Assembly (NCBI GenBank): GCA_910585815.1
Contig: CAJUFJ010000034.1
Location: 1-36,925, forward strand
Origin: an uncultured Oscillospiraceae bacterium
GTDB taxonomy: Bacteria > Bacillota > Clostridia > Oscillospirales > Oscillospiraceae
Length of the DNA stretch: 36,925 nucleotides
Direction: 5' to 3'
This document shows, piece by piece, positions 14,842 through 24,046 of the stretch. The stretch's first letter is position 1; each line of letters begins with the position of its first letter. A model generated the notes under the pieces. That model made no database searches, had not been told where the DNA came from, and saw only the letters and a program-made list of their open reading frames with translations. The translations under genes were made by a program, and so were the position numbers.

Positions 14842-15848
14842 GTTACCGGCAGCGCAGCGAGTGGATCGAGGACGCCAAGATGCGGGTGCTTCAGAACACC
14901 AGGCGGACCGATGAAGCGGCGCGGGAATTGATTTTCCTCTATGATGAGGCGGCCTACAACGTGGAGAAAGAGATCAACGCCCTGTTTGCCCGCTTCGCCA
15001 GGGACAACGCCCTGACCGATGCCCAGGCGTCCCAGCTGCTCTCCGGGCGTGAGTACAGCACCTGGCGTAAATCCATAGAGAAGTACATGGCCGAGGCGTC
15101 CGGGGCCGCCAAGGACAGCAAGGCCATGCTGGAATTGAACACCCTGGCCATGAAAAGCCGGATCAGTCAAAAGGAACGGCTGCTGGCGAATATCTATCAG
15201 AGCATGATCGACCTGGCCGGGGACAGCAATGCCAGACTGGAAACGCTCCTGGGCGATATGCTGAAGGTGAACTACTATGAAAGCTGCTTTGCTATCCAGC
15301 GGGGTATTGGTATGGGCTTCAACGTGGCCCGGCTGGATGAAAAGCTGATCCGGCAGGTGCTGGCCCATCCGTGGAGCGAGAAGCACTTCTCCGAGGCCGT
15401 GTGGGGAGCCTGCGACCACCTGGCGGCGCTGGCCAAGCGCGAGATTACCCTGGGCTTCATCCAGGGCAGCAGCGTCCAAAAGATGGCCAAGGCCATCGAC
15501 GATGTAATGGACAAGGGCCGCTACAGCGCCGAGCGCCTGGTGCGGACAGAATGTAAGTACTTCGCCAACCAGGGGGAACTGATGGGCTATAAGGAGAACG
15601 GCATCAAGCGATACCGCTTCATCGGCGGCACCGAGGGCGGCGGCAGCTGCACCTGCGCCGAATTGAACGGCCAGGTGTTCAACGTGGAGGATGCGGTGGC
15701 GGGCATTAACTATCCCCCCATCCACCCCAACTGCCTGTGTATCGTGGTGGCCGATTTTGACAAGGGGATGTTCAATCGCAAGATCGACACCACCCCGCTG
15801 GCCGAAAACATCAAATTTCAGGAGTGGCGGCGCAAATACGCCACATGA
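14838..15848 (+). CDS. Mu F-like minor head protein (SPP1 gp7 type)
   Basis: A 336-residue protein with the Mu F/SPP1 gp7 domain in the C-terminal half: RLVRTECKYFANQGELMGY, then CTCAELNGQVF and PIHPNCLCIV. These proteins bind the portal and enter the head. The conserved Cys/His cluster could hold a metal. It overlaps the portal gene by 4 bases (ATGA). Confidence 0.88.
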   Translation: MSYRQRSEWIEDAKMRVLQNTRRTDEAARELIFLYDEAAYNVEKEINALFARFARDNALTDAQASQLLSGREYSTWRKSIEKYMAEASGAAKDSKAMLELNTLAMKSRISQKERLLANIYQSMIDLAGDSNARLETLLGDMLKVNYYESCFAIQRGIGMGFNVARLDEKLIRQVLAHPWSEKHFSEAVWGACDHLAALAKREITLGFIQGSSVQKMAKAIDDVMDKGRYSAERLVRTECKYFANQGELMGYKENGIKRYRFIGGTEGGGSCTCAELNGQVFNVEDAVAGINYPPIHPNCLCIVVADFDKGMFNRKIDTTPLAENIKFQEWRRKYAT

Positions 15849-15860
15849 CCCGGATAATTT

Positions 15861-15884
15861 AAACGCCTTTCAAAGGGCGTTTTT
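15861..15884 (+). terminator. Hairpin and T-run after the minor head gene
   Basis: AAACGCC (15861-15867) pairs with GGCGTTT (15876-15882) and runs into T. It lies between the minor head gene and the scaffold, so it probably tunes expression of the capsid genes rather than ending an operon, since all flanking genes point the same way. Confidence 0.65.
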
Positions 15885-15918
15885 ATTATGAAAAAATCAC
15901 TGACAGGAGGACATAAAA

Positions 15919-16575
15919 ATGGCTGACGAAATCACTACCAGCACCGGCACCCCCGGCGCTACCGGCACCGCGCCCGCCGCTGGTGGCGCGACTCCCCCGG
16001 AGGGGGCCACCCCCACGCCGGAGCAGCAGACCACGTTCCAGAAGTGGCTGGCTGGCCTGTTCGGCGGCAAGGAGGCCGCCCCCGCTGGCCAGGAGAGCGA
16101 CCCCGCCACCGACAAGGGCGGCAAGCAGGAGCCGCAGGGCCAGACCTACACCGAGGCTGACCTGCAGGCCGAGATCGAGAAGGCAAAGGCAGCCTGGGCC
16201 GCCGAGCAGCAGGAGCAGGCCCGTCTGGCCAAGCTGACGCCGGAGGAGCGGGCCAAGGCCGAGTCCGACGCCAAGGACCAGCAGCTGGCCGACTTGCAGG
16301 CCAAGCTGCTCCAGCGCGACCTGAAGGACGCCGCCCTGGCCAAGCTGGAGAAGGAGGGCTTCCCCGTGGGGCTGGCCGACCTGCTGACCTACACCGACCA
16401 GGAGAGCATGGAAAAGAGCCTGGGGCGCGTCCAGGAGGTGTTCAAAGCCAGCCTGGAGGCGGCGGTAAAGGAGCGGCTGCGGGGCAAGACCCCGGAGGGC
16501 CTTGGCGGTGCGGCCACGGCTGAGAACGCCCTGAAGGATCAGATCGCGCAGAATATTAGAGGAGGTTTGAACTAA
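15919..16575 (+). CDS. Capsid scaffolding protein
   Basis: A 218-residue acidic protein. Residues 1-75 are low-complexity, rich in Ala, Gly, Pro and Thr. Residues about 75-145 are a charged coiled coil (KAKAAWAAEQQEQARLAKL and following). The C-terminal part resembles the GP20-type scaffold, ending GKTPEGLGGAATAENALKDQ. Its place directly before the capsid gene and AGGAGG before the ATG agree. It guides capsid assembly and is then removed. Confidence 0.8.
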   Translation: MADEITTSTGTPGATGTAPAAGGATPPEGATPTPEQQTTFQKWLAGLFGGKEAAPAGQESDPATDKGGKQEPQGQTYTEADLQAEIEKAKAAWAAEQQEQARLAKLTPEERAKAESDAKDQQLADLQAKLLQRDLKDAALAKLEKEGFPVGLADLLTYTDQESMEKSLGRVQEVFKASLEAAVKERLRGKTPEGLGGAATAENALKDQIAQNIRGGLN

Positions 16576-16576
16576 A

Positions 16577-17512
16577 ATGGCGAACAATCTGCAGTATGCC
16601 GCTATCTTCCAGGCTGAACTGGACAAGGCGGCAAAGGAACAGGCCACCAGCGGCTGGATGGAACTGAACGACAAGCTGGTGCGGTACAACAGCGGCTCCG
16701 AGGTCAAAATCCCTATGCTGGACATGGATGGTCTGGCCGACTATGACCGGCAGACCGGCTTCGTGGAGGGCAGCGTGGACCTCACCTGGCAGACCAAGAA
16801 GATGGCCATGGACCGGGGCCGCCAGTTCACCTTCGATGAGCAGGAGGTCAACGACACCAACTTCGTGCTGACGGCCTCCAGCGTGATGGGCGAGTTCCAG
16901 CGCACCAAGGTGGTGCCGGAGATCGATGCCTACCGCTACAGCACCCTGGCCGCCCTGGCCGCCGCCAAGGATCGGGCCGTCTACGGCTACACCCCGGAGG
17001 AGGCCACCATCCTGAAGAAGCTGTACGCCGACCTGGCGTCCATCCAGGATGAGGTGGGGGACGATACCCCGCTGGTGATCACCATGTCCACCCAGGTGGC
17101 CGCCCTGTTCGATATGAACACCACGCTGGCCCGGAGCGTCAGCCCCACCGACTTCCGGCAGGGGGACATCACCCTGAAGGTGAAATCTCTGAACGGGCAG
17201 CACCCCATCATCCGTGTCGGCTCCGGGCGGCTGAAAACCAGCTATCAGTTCAACGACGGCACCACCGAGAACCAGGTCAAGGGCGGCTTTACCCCCGCTG
17301 ACGACGCCCAGGACATCAACTGGATCATCTGCCCCCGCAGCGCCCCCATCGCCGTGTCCCGCACGGACAAGGTGCGCATCTTCGACCCGGAGACCTATCA
17401 GAAGAAGCGGGCCTGGGCTGTGGACTACCGCAAGTATCACGACCTGTGGGTGCTGGACAACAAGATGAACACCATCCTGGTGAACATCAAGCAGCCCAAG
17501 GCCGGGGCGTAA
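16577..17512 (+). CDS. Major capsid protein (HK97 fold)
   Basis: A 311-residue capsid protein, with the start MANNLQYAAIFQAELDKAA and the region DYDRQTGFVEGSVDLTWQTK typical of a capsid family common in Firmicutes phages. The length and the position after the scaffold fit an HK97-fold shell protein without a protease domain. GGAGG lies about 11 bases before the ATG. Confidence 0.88.
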   Translation: MANNLQYAAIFQAELDKAAKEQATSGWMELNDKLVRYNSGSEVKIPMLDMDGLADYDRQTGFVEGSVDLTWQTKKMAMDRGRQFTFDEQEVNDTNFVLTASSVMGEFQRTKVVPEIDAYRYSTLAALAAAKDRAVYGYTPEEATILKKLYADLASIQDEVGDDTPLVITMSTQVAALFDMNTTLARSVSPTDFRQGDITLKVKSLNGQHPIIRVGSGRLKTSYQFNDGTTENQVKGGFTPADDAQDINWIICPRSAPIAVSRTDKVRIFDPETYQKKRAWAVDYRKYHDLWVLDNKMNTILVNIKQPKAGA

Positions 17513-17524
17513 GGAGGGACCGCT

Positions 17525-17833
17525 ATGATTACACTGAAGCGGCTGAATGTGGTGCGTAAGGTGGCCACCGAGGAGCAGGCCGCCAAGCTGGAGCGCCTGG
17601 GCTTTGCCCGGACGGGCGGGACCGCCGAGGCCCCTGTGGGCGCTGGCGTCACGGAGGCTGACCTCGCCAAAATGGGCGAAGCCATGTTCGAGCGTCTGAG
17701 CGAGAACCTGAAGGAGGCGGTGGCCAAGGCCACCGCCCAGCCGCCCAAGAGGGGCAAGGGCGGCAAAGGCGATGACAAGGAGGACCAGGATGGAGGAACT
17801 GATCAGCCGGGTAGCGGCGACGGCGCAAAGTGA
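17525..17833 (+). CDS. Small head-region protein
   Basis: A 102-residue protein. The N-terminus (MITLKRLNVVRKVATEEQAAKL) is a short ordered unit, and the C-terminal 35 residues are charged and low-complexity (KRGKGGKGDDKEDQDGG). Small proteins of this kind often follow the capsid gene in Firmicutes phages, and some decorate the head. No firm family. AAGGAGGG precedes the ATG. It overlaps the connector gene by 44 bases. Confidence 0.65.
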   Translation: MITLKRLNVVRKVATEEQAAKLERLGFARTGGTAEAPVGAGVTEADLAKMGEAMFERLSENLKEAVAKATAQPPKRGKGGKGDDKEDQDGGTDQPGSGDGAK

Positions 17834-18158
17834 CCTGAAGCTGCCCGATGAGCAGCTGCCTACCATCAAGCGGTATGTGAAGCGGGCAATCAACCGCATC
17901 AAGGTATTCTGCAACCGGGAGGACTTCCCGGAGCCGCTGGAGGATGTGGCGGCGCAGATCGTGGAGGATATGCTGAAAGCCGACCAGGTGGCCCCCACGG
18001 AAAACGATGTTTCCAGCATCACCCGTGGCGACACCAGCATCAGCTACCGGGACAAGACCTCCGCGCTGAAGGAAACCGTGTCCTTCGTCAAGAATTACGA
18101 AAGTCAGCTGATCCCCTTTAAGCGTATGAAACTGCCAAAGGACCGCCCCCATGACTGA
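17790..18158 (+). CDS. Head-tail connector (gp6-like adaptor)
   Basis: A 122-residue helical protein with an early VKRAINRIKVFCNREDFPEP and AQIVEDML, the pattern of small head-completion adaptors that bind under the portal. The ATG at 17790 is chosen because AAGGAGG lies 6 bases upstream. It overlaps both neighbours, as usual in head-tail joining clusters. Confidence 0.78.
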   Translation: MEELISRVAATAQSDLKLPDEQLPTIKRYVKRAINRIKVFCNREDFPEPLEDVAAQIVEDMLKADQVAPTENDVSSITRGDTSISYRDKTSALKETVSFVKNYESQLIPFKRMKLPKDRPHD

Positions 18159-18513
18159 AGCGGACATCCTGGCTATGACCTACGATGACAGCTGCACGGT
18201 CTACAGGCCAGGCAAGGTGACACTGCCATCGGGGGAGAGCGTATTTAAGAAGGGGCTGGAGGGCCGGATGGTGTATGAGGATACCCCCTGCGCCCTGTCC
18301 AGCCCCTCCGGGGGCAAGCTGGCCAAGAGCCAGACCGTTGCCAGGGTTGATACCGACTATCTGCTTTTTGTGCGCCCGGAGGTGGACATCCAGCCGGGGG
18401 ACACCGTGGTGGTGACCCGGCTGGGCAAGCAGACGGTGGCCCTGGCCGGGCTGGCAGACCGGCAGCCCTCCCACAACAACATCCCTCTAAAGGTGGACAA
18501 GGGGACCGCCTGA
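18151..18513 (+). CDS. Head-tail joining / head closure protein
   Basis: A 120-residue beta-rich protein (VYRPGKVTLPSGESVFKKGL, VDIQPGDTVVVTRLGKQ). The order connector, closure, gp10-like, terminator is the standard one in long-tailed phages, and this protein sits in the closure position. It overlaps the connector by 8 bases. Confidence 0.72.
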   Translation: MTEADILAMTYDDSCTVYRPGKVTLPSGESVFKKGLEGRMVYEDTPCALSSPSGGKLAKSQTVARVDTDYLLFVRPEVDIQPGDTVVVTRLGKQTVALAGLADRQPSHNNIPLKVDKGTA

Positions 18514-18914
18514 TGAGCGGCACGGATTACAGCTTCGAGGGCTTTGACGCGCTGGAGCGGCAGCTGACGCAGATGATCGAGCAGGACTTCCCGGAGGAGT
18601 TTAAGGCGCTGGTGATCCAGATCGCCTATGAACTGCAGGGCCGGGTAAAGGAGAACACCCCGAAAAAGACGGGCCGCCTCCAGGACAGCTGGAAGGTGGG
18701 AAAAATCGAGAAACGGGGCGATGAATATTACATCGAGGTCTATACCAACGTGGAGTATGCGGAGCCGGTGGAGTACGGCCACCGCACCCGTGGCGGGAAG
18801 GGCTTTGTCAAAGGAAAGCACATGATGGCCATTTCTCTGGAGGAGGTCAGCGCCCGCCTGCCCGCCTACCTGCAGGAATGGCTGAATGATTTTATCAGCA
18901 CACATGACCTGTAA
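18513..18914 (+). CDS. HK97 gp10-like tail completion protein
   Basis: A 133-residue protein of the HK97 gp10 family. ENTPKKTGRLQDSWKVGK at about 49-66 and NVEYAEPVEYGHRTRGGKGF at about 77-96 are the family signatures. It acts at the head-tail joint. It overlaps the previous gene by one base (TGATG). Confidence 0.87.
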   Translation: MSGTDYSFEGFDALERQLTQMIEQDFPEEFKALVIQIAYELQGRVKENTPKKTGRLQDSWKVGKIEKRGDEYYIEVYTNVEYAEPVEYGHRTRGGKGFVKGKHMMAISLEEVSARLPAYLQEWLNDFISTHDL

Positions 18915-18925
18915 GGGGGGATAAC

Positions 18926-19393
18926 GTGGCCACGACAATTTATCAGTCTATCAAGCTGGCCATGGTCAGTCTCTTCAAAGGGAAATATCCGGCCTATGAC
19001 GTGTTCTGCGAGGAGATTGCCAAGACGCAGAACGATGAGCCGGAGCCTGACCTGGAGGATTATATCTTCCTGGACATCATCCCAGCGGGCAGCGCCACCG
19101 TGGATGCCGAGCATACGGACCGCAGGGTGCTGGTGGACGCCTCCATCCACACCAGGTCGGAGAGCAACGCCGATTACTTGACCATATCCCAGGAGGTGGA
19201 TGACCTGATCCGGCCCGTGTTCCGCTTCGAGGACGGCGGCGAGGCCAGGGCCATCACTGTGCCGGATGTGGCCTGCAAGGTGGTGGGCCGGGTGCTGCAC
19301 TGCACCTTTACCCTGGCATTCCGGGACAGCATCCAGGAGCCGCCGCCGCTGCCATACATGGAAACGCTGGACACCAGCGTGAAACCGATTTAA
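18926..19393 (+). CDS. Tail terminator protein
   Basis: A 155-residue protein directly before the sheath, in the tail-terminator place. It has a helical N-terminus (IYQSIKLAMVSLFKGKYPAY) and beta strands (IFLDIIPAGS, RVLVDASIHTRSE, HCTFTLAFRD), the usual fold of ring proteins that cap the tail tube. The start is GTG at 18926 after a GGGGGG run. Confidence 0.75.
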   Translation: MATTIYQSIKLAMVSLFKGKYPAYDVFCEEIAKTQNDEPEPDLEDYIFLDIIPAGSATVDAEHTDRRVLVDASIHTRSESNADYLTISQEVDDLIRPVFRFEDGGEARAITVPDVACKVVGRVLHCTFTLAFRDSIQEPPPLPYMETLDTSVKPI

Positions 19394-19412
19394 GAAGAAA
19401 GGTTGTGATATT

Positions 19413-20477
19413 ATGGGCCTGCCCGAAATCCTGATCACGTTCAAGACCAAGGGCCTGACCGCTATCCAGCGCAGTGAGCGCGGGATTGTGGCGGTCATTC
19501 TGCACGATGAGACCGAGGGCGGCGAAACGCTGACCGTCTACAACTCCATCACCGAGGTGGACTTCACCAAGTGGTCCGAGCGCAATTACGATTACCTGAA
19601 GCTGATCTATGAGGGAGTCCCCTACCGGGTGATCGTCTACCGCATGGGCCTGGAGGACACCAACTATATGCCCGCACTGGCGGTGCTGAAGAACATGAAG
19701 TGGAACTACCTGACCATTCCGGGCATCGCCACGGAGGGTGTCCCCTCCATCGCCTCCTTCATCAAGGAGGCCCGCGACCAGGACCACAAGACCTTCAAGG
19801 CCGTGCTGCCCAACAGCAAGAGCGACCATGAGGGCATCATCAACTTCACCACCGACAAGATCGACAGCATCCTGTCCAAGACGCAGTTCACCACAGCGGA
19901 GTACTGCGCCCGGATCACCGGCATCCTGGCCGGGCTGTCCCTGGCCCGGAGCAGCACCTACTATGTGCTGAACGACATCACCGCCGCCGAGACCCCGGAT
20001 GACCCGGACAAGCGAATTGACGCCGGGGAACTGATCCTGGTGTTCGACGGGGAGAAGTTCAAGATCGGGCGCGGTGTCAATAGCCTGGTCAGCTTCACCA
20101 CCGATAAGGGGCAGGAGTTCTCCAAGATCAAGATCATGGAGGGCGTGGACCTGTACCAGGATGACATCCGGGACACTTTCGAGGACTCCTATGTGGGCAA
20201 GGTGCGCAACGACTACGACGCCAAGCAGATGTTTGTGGCGGCCATCCGGGCCTATCAGAAATCCCTGCAGCCGGACGTGCTGGATCAGAGCCACGACAAC
20301 ACCGCCGCCATCGACGTGGAGGCGCAGCGGCTCTATATCGAGGGCCGGGGTATCGACACCAGCGCCATGGATGACACGGCGGTGGCCATGTATAACACCG
20401 GCAGCCGGGTGTTCATTTCCTCCAACGTCAAGTTCGTGGACGCGATGGAGGACCTGAACCTGGTCTGCAATATGTAA
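19413..20477 (+). CDS. Contractile tail sheath protein (XkdK-like)
   Basis: A 354-residue sheath subunit. The start GLPEILITFKTKGLTAIQRS, then YDYLKLIYEGVPYRVIVYRM, and the C-terminal region with VDAMEDLNLVCNM match the PBSX XkdK type. It shows that this phage has a contractile tail (myovirus form), as Mu does, though the genes are of the PBSX lineage. Confidence 0.92.
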   Translation: MGLPEILITFKTKGLTAIQRSERGIVAVILHDETEGGETLTVYNSITEVDFTKWSERNYDYLKLIYEGVPYRVIVYRMGLEDTNYMPALAVLKNMKWNYLTIPGIATEGVPSIASFIKEARDQDHKTFKAVLPNSKSDHEGIINFTTDKIDSILSKTQFTTAEYCARITGILAGLSLARSSTYYVLNDITAAETPDDPDKRIDAGELILVFDGEKFKIGRGVNSLVSFTTDKGQEFSKIKIMEGVDLYQDDIRDTFEDSYVGKVRNDYDAKQMFVAAIRAYQKSLQPDVLDQSHDNTAAIDVEAQRLYIEGRGIDTSAMDDTAVAMYNTGSRVFISSNVKFVDAMEDLNLVCNM

Positions 20478-20492
20478 CGGAGGGACGCCAAT

Positions 20493-20927
20493 ATGGGAAA
20501 AATCAAAGGCAATAAAACTCTGTCCGGCACCTGGGGAGAACTGTGGGTGGACGGTGAGCGCATCGCTGAGTTCTCCAAGGTATCCCTGAAGGTGACCGCC
20601 AACCGGGAGGATGTGCAGATCGACCTGGACGTGGACAGCAAGATGACCGGCCTGAAGGGCGAGCTGTCTGTCACCCTGAAAAAGGTCTATACACGGTATA
20701 ACGCCGTGTTCGAGAACTGGAAAAAGGGCATCGACCAGCGGATGCAGATCATCACCAAGCTGGCCGACCCGGACGCCGTGGGCGGCCAGCAGGAGCGGTA
20801 TTCCGCTGACAACTGCTGGTTCAATGACCTGCCCCTTGTCAACATGGAGAAGGGGGCCGTCATCGAGGAGGAGGTCAGCGGCGGCTTCACGCCCTCCGAC
20901 CTGGTAAACCTGGACAAGATCGCATAA
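20493..20927 (+). CDS. Tail tube protein (XkdM-like)
   Basis: A 144-residue tube subunit with KGNKTLSGTWGELWVDGERI at the start, FSKVSLKVTANREDVQIDLD in the middle and IEEEVSGGFTPSDLVNLDKI at the end. This follows the XkdM tube family and its usual place after the sheath. GGAGGG precedes the ATG. Confidence 0.92.
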   Translation: MGKIKGNKTLSGTWGELWVDGERIAEFSKVSLKVTANREDVQIDLDVDSKMTGLKGELSVTLKKVYTRYNAVFENWKKGIDQRMQIITKLADPDAVGGQQERYSADNCWFNDLPLVNMEKGAVIEEEVSGGFTPSDLVNLDKIA

Positions 20928-20940
20928 GGAGGATATTCCC

Positions 20941-21369
20941 ATGAACAGCGAGAAGAAAAGTTTCCTGGCGGAGTTTTCCCGCCGCGCCGTGCAGCGGCTC
21001 CAGGACAAAAAGGTTCCCAAGTATCGGACGCTGCACATCCCCAGCCTGGCCACCGATATGCGGTTCCGCAACCTCTCCTATGATGAGATCACGGAGTGCA
21101 TGAACATGGAGGACACGGGCGACCCCAACCGCAGCGACAAGTACTGCATCTATCTGGCCGCCGTAGAGCCCAGCCTGAAGGACGTGGCCAAAGAGATCAT
21201 GGAGTCCGAGTCCAGCCTCCCCGCCGACCAGCGCACCTTGCTGGAGCCGCTGGACGTGGTGGGGATTTTCGACATTGGCGAGGTTCAGGAGATCGCCATG
21301 CAGGTCATGGAACTGAGCGGTGTTTTGAACAGCACCAAGGTCACGGTGGTGGACCAGCTAAAAAACTGA
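20941..21369 (+). CDS. Tail assembly chaperone, short form (XkdN-like)
   Basis: A 142-residue protein with KYRTLHIPSLATDMRFRNLS and a helical C-terminus with IFDIGEVQEIAMQVMELSGV, matching the XkdN chaperone. It lies between tube and tape measure, the place of lambda gpG. Its last sense codons are CTA AAA AAC before TGA, which contains the slippery heptamer A-AAA-AAC. Most ribosomes should stop here and make this short form. Confidence 0.87.
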   Translation: MNSEKKSFLAEFSRRAVQRLQDKKVPKYRTLHIPSLATDMRFRNLSYDEITECMNMEDTGDPNRSDKYCIYLAAVEPSLKDVAKEIMESESSLPADQRTLLEPLDVVGIFDIGEVQEIAMQVMELSGVLNSTKVTVVDQLKN

Positions 21370-21536
21370 TTGCCCAGGATGGTGAGGCGTATCTGCTTCA
21401 CTACTACATACAGAAGGGCTGGGATGCGGAGCGATTTTTGAGCCTGGACCTGGAGTCCAGGCTCTTTTATACAGCCTCCATGCAGACCGCCCTGGATGAG
21501 CGGGCGCGGATGTTTGGTGAGGAGGTGAACGGCTGA
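20941..21536 (+). CDS. Tail assembly chaperone, frameshifted long form (GT-like)
   Basis: A -1 shift on A-AAA-AAC (21360-21366) moves reading into the overlapping frame, which continues LIAQDGEAYLLHYYIQKGWD to a stop at 21534-21536 and adds about 56 residues. The extension has the compact helical look of lambda gpT-like and PBSX XkdN-linked extensions. The downstream frame has no ribosome-binding site or start of its own near the junction. The tape measure ATG overlaps its stop codon. This is the same device as lambda G/GT; here the heptamer is the canonical strongest type. Confidence 0.85.
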
Positions 21537-24034
21537 TGGGCGTGGTCAAAGGCGCAATTTCCATTAAGGACAACATGACAGTCGTTCTCCGCAGCATCAG
21601 GCAGGAGCAGTCGGCCTTTCGCCAGGATGTAGAAAAGACCAAAAAGGAACTGCAGGCCACCTGGGACAAAAAGCGCACCGCCAAGCTGGAGGCCACCGCT
21701 GCCTCCAAGGCGATGGACTCCCTGAAGAAAAAGATGGAGCCGCTTCGCAAAAAGGTGGTAGTGGCCACGGCAGTCAAGGACCTGGCCACCGCAAAGGTCA
21801 AGGCCCTGGGCAATCAGGTCAAAGCGGTGGGGAAAATGGTGGCCACCCCCGTTGTCAAAGTGGTCACTAAGGGGGCGCAGGCCCTATCGGCAATCGGCAA
21901 GGGCTTTGCCCAGGTGACCAAGGCCGCAGCCATCGGTGTGGGCGCGGTATCCGCAGCGGCGGCAGCGGGCCTGACCGCCCTGTTCAGCGGCAGCACGGAA
22001 CTGGCCAAGGCGCAGATCGAGGCCGAGACCAAGCTGGAGGCCGTCCTGGGCAACGTAGCCAGCATCCAGGCCAGGGGTGCGGGCGCAGCGGCGCAGGCCA
22101 AGGAAAAGCTGATGGGCGTGGCCAGCGAACTGCAGCAGATCGGTGTGATCGGGGATGAAGTCACCCTGGCCGGTATGCAGCAGCTGGCCACCTTCCAGCT
22201 GTCCGAAAAGGAGATCGCCACCCTGGCAGGCGGCATGACGGACCTGCTGGCCCAGCAAAAGGGCCTGAACGCCAGCCAGGAGGACGCCGTGGCCATCGGC
22301 AACATGATCGGCAAGGTCATGCAGGGCCAGACCAGCGCCCTATCCAGGGTGGGTATCACGTTCACCGAAGCGCAGGAGCAGGCCCTGAAGATGGGCAACG
22401 CAGAGCAGCGGGCCGCTGTCCTCGCAGAAATCCTGCAGCAGAATGTGGGCGGTGTCAACGCCGCCCTGGCCCAAACCGACCAGGGCAAAATCCAACAGAT
22501 GGCAAACGCCTGGGGCGACATGAAGGAGGAGGTCGGCAAGGTCACCCTCTCCATCAAGGGCAAATTCGCCTCGGTGATCATGAAGAATATCCCGACGGTC
22601 CAGAAACTTGGCACCACCCTGATGTCCACCATTTCCAAGTTTGCCGACGTGGCCATGCCCGCCCTGGACAGCGTAATCACCCACGTCACCCCTGTGGTGG
22701 AGGGAGCGCTGACCCGGCTGGGCAACTTTGCCGAATCCATGGGGCCGGTGCTTTCAAACGTCTTTGGTGGACTGGCCCAGGGGGCGCAGACGGTGAAGCC
22801 GGTTCTGGACGGGATTATAAAGGGCTTTGCCCCGTTGCTCCCGCAGCTGGTCAAGTTTGGAACCACGGTGATGGGGACGGTGCAGCAGGTGGCCGCAGCG
22901 GCTATGCCCGCCATCGCCAGCATCACCACCACGGTTCAGTCGGTGATTCCCTCTGTTCTCCCCGTGCTGGAAACGGTGGTCACCACCATCGGTAACGTGA
23001 TCGCGGCGGCGGCCCCTGTTATCGCCGGGCTGGTCCAGGGGATCGGCACGGTGGTATCGGCGCTGGCCCCGGTCTTTCAGGTCATCTTTGACGGCATCGG
23101 CCAGAAGGTCGGTTCCGTGCTGGAGTTCGTGGGCAGTAAGATGGGTTGGATTCAAAACATCATCGGCACGGTGGCCCCCGTGGTAGCGGACATCCTGATT
23201 ACGGCCTGGGGCGTCATTTCCCCCGTTATGGACCTGGCCATCAGCGTCTTTAAACTGCTTTTCAACGTGGTGCAAACGGTCTTTAATGGCATCGCCAGCG
23301 TGGTCTCCAGCGTGTGGTCCAAGGTCAAGCCCATTGTGGAGGGCATCGGCAACGGCCTGTCCTGGGTGGCCGGAAAGGTCAAGGGCCTGCTGGGGATGGG
23401 CGGCGGCGACGGCGGCAGCGTCGGCTCCAACGCCGAAGGCACCAACAACTGGCGCGGCGGCCCCACCTGGGTGGGTGAGCGCGGGCCGGAGTTAGTGGAC
23501 CTGCCCAAGGGCAGCCGGGTGCTTCCCAACAAGGAGAGCGTCCAGCTGGCCCAAAACGCCGCCCGGCCCGTTGTCCGTGAGATTTTCCAGACCACCACAG
23601 TGGAGAAGCCGGTGGTGCGGGAGGTCATCCAGAATACGGTGGAGAAGCCCGTCATGCGGGATATCGTCCACAACACCGTGGAAAAGCCCGCTATCTACAA
23701 AACGGAGGGTAATTCCTCTCCCGTGCTGGAGCGTATCGAGAAGGGCCTGGGCGTGGTCACCGGCCTGCTGGGCCGGGATGGCCGGAGGGGCCAAGATGAA
23801 GATACCCCCAGAAAGCCCCCTAAACGGCCCGACAACGGCCAGGACTTCCCCCCGCCCCCTGACCCCAACCCCAAGGCTCCGAGGCCCACAGCGGCGGCAC
23901 AGACGCCGCTGCAGGTAACGGTAGCGAAGCTGGCAGACCAAATCATCGTGCGGGAGGATGCTGACATTGACCGCATCGGTGAGGCGGTGGCCAAGCGTGT
24001 GGTACAAGCGGCCCGCAATATGGCCCCAGCGTAA
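21536..24034 (+). CDS. Tail tape measure protein
   Basis: An 832-residue protein. The N-terminus is a long coiled coil (residues about 10-100), followed by a hydrophobic Ala/Gly/Val-rich zone at about 115-160 and an extended helical body with many hydrophobic stretches (about 380-600). Near the C-terminus, residues about 678-720 carry three tandem units of about 13 residues with the core VxREIxQNTVEKP. It sets tail length and lies in the tube lumen until DNA ejection. It starts on the last base of the frameshifted chaperone stop. Confidence 0.92.
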   Translation: MGVVKGAISIKDNMTVVLRSIRQEQSAFRQDVEKTKKELQATWDKKRTAKLEATAASKAMDSLKKKMEPLRKKVVVATAVKDLATAKVKALGNQVKAVGKMVATPVVKVVTKGAQALSAIGKGFAQVTKAAAIGVGAVSAAAAAGLTALFSGSTELAKAQIEAETKLEAVLGNVASIQARGAGAAAQAKEKLMGVASELQQIGVIGDEVTLAGMQQLATFQLSEKEIATLAGGMTDLLAQQKGLNASQEDAVAIGNMIGKVMQGQTSALSRVGITFTEAQEQALKMGNAEQRAAVLAEILQQNVGGVNAALAQTDQGKIQQMANAWGDMKEEVGKVTLSIKGKFASVIMKNIPTVQKLGTTLMSTISKFADVAMPALDSVITHVTPVVEGALTRLGNFAESMGPVLSNVFGGLAQGAQTVKPVLDGIIKGFAPLLPQLVKFGTTVMGTVQQVAAAAMPAIASITTTVQSVIPSVLPVLETVVTTIGNVIAAAAPVIAGLVQGIGTVVSALAPVFQVIFDGIGQKVGSVLEFVGSKMGWIQNIIGTVAPVVADILITAWGVISPVMDLAISVFKLLFNVVQTVFNGIASVVSSVWSKVKPIVEGIGNGLSWVAGKVKGLLGMGGGDGGSVGSNAEGTNNWRGGPTWVGERGPELVDLPKGSRVLPNKESVQLAQNAARPVVREIFQTTTVEKPVVREVIQNTVEKPVMRDIVHNTVEKPAIYKTEGNSSPVLERIEKGLGVVTGLLGRDGRRGQDEDTPRKPPKRPDNGQDFPPPPDPNPKAPRPTAAAQTPLQVTVAKLADQIIVREDADIDRIGEAVAKRVVQAARNMAPA

Positions 24035-24046
24035 GGAGGTGGCAGT

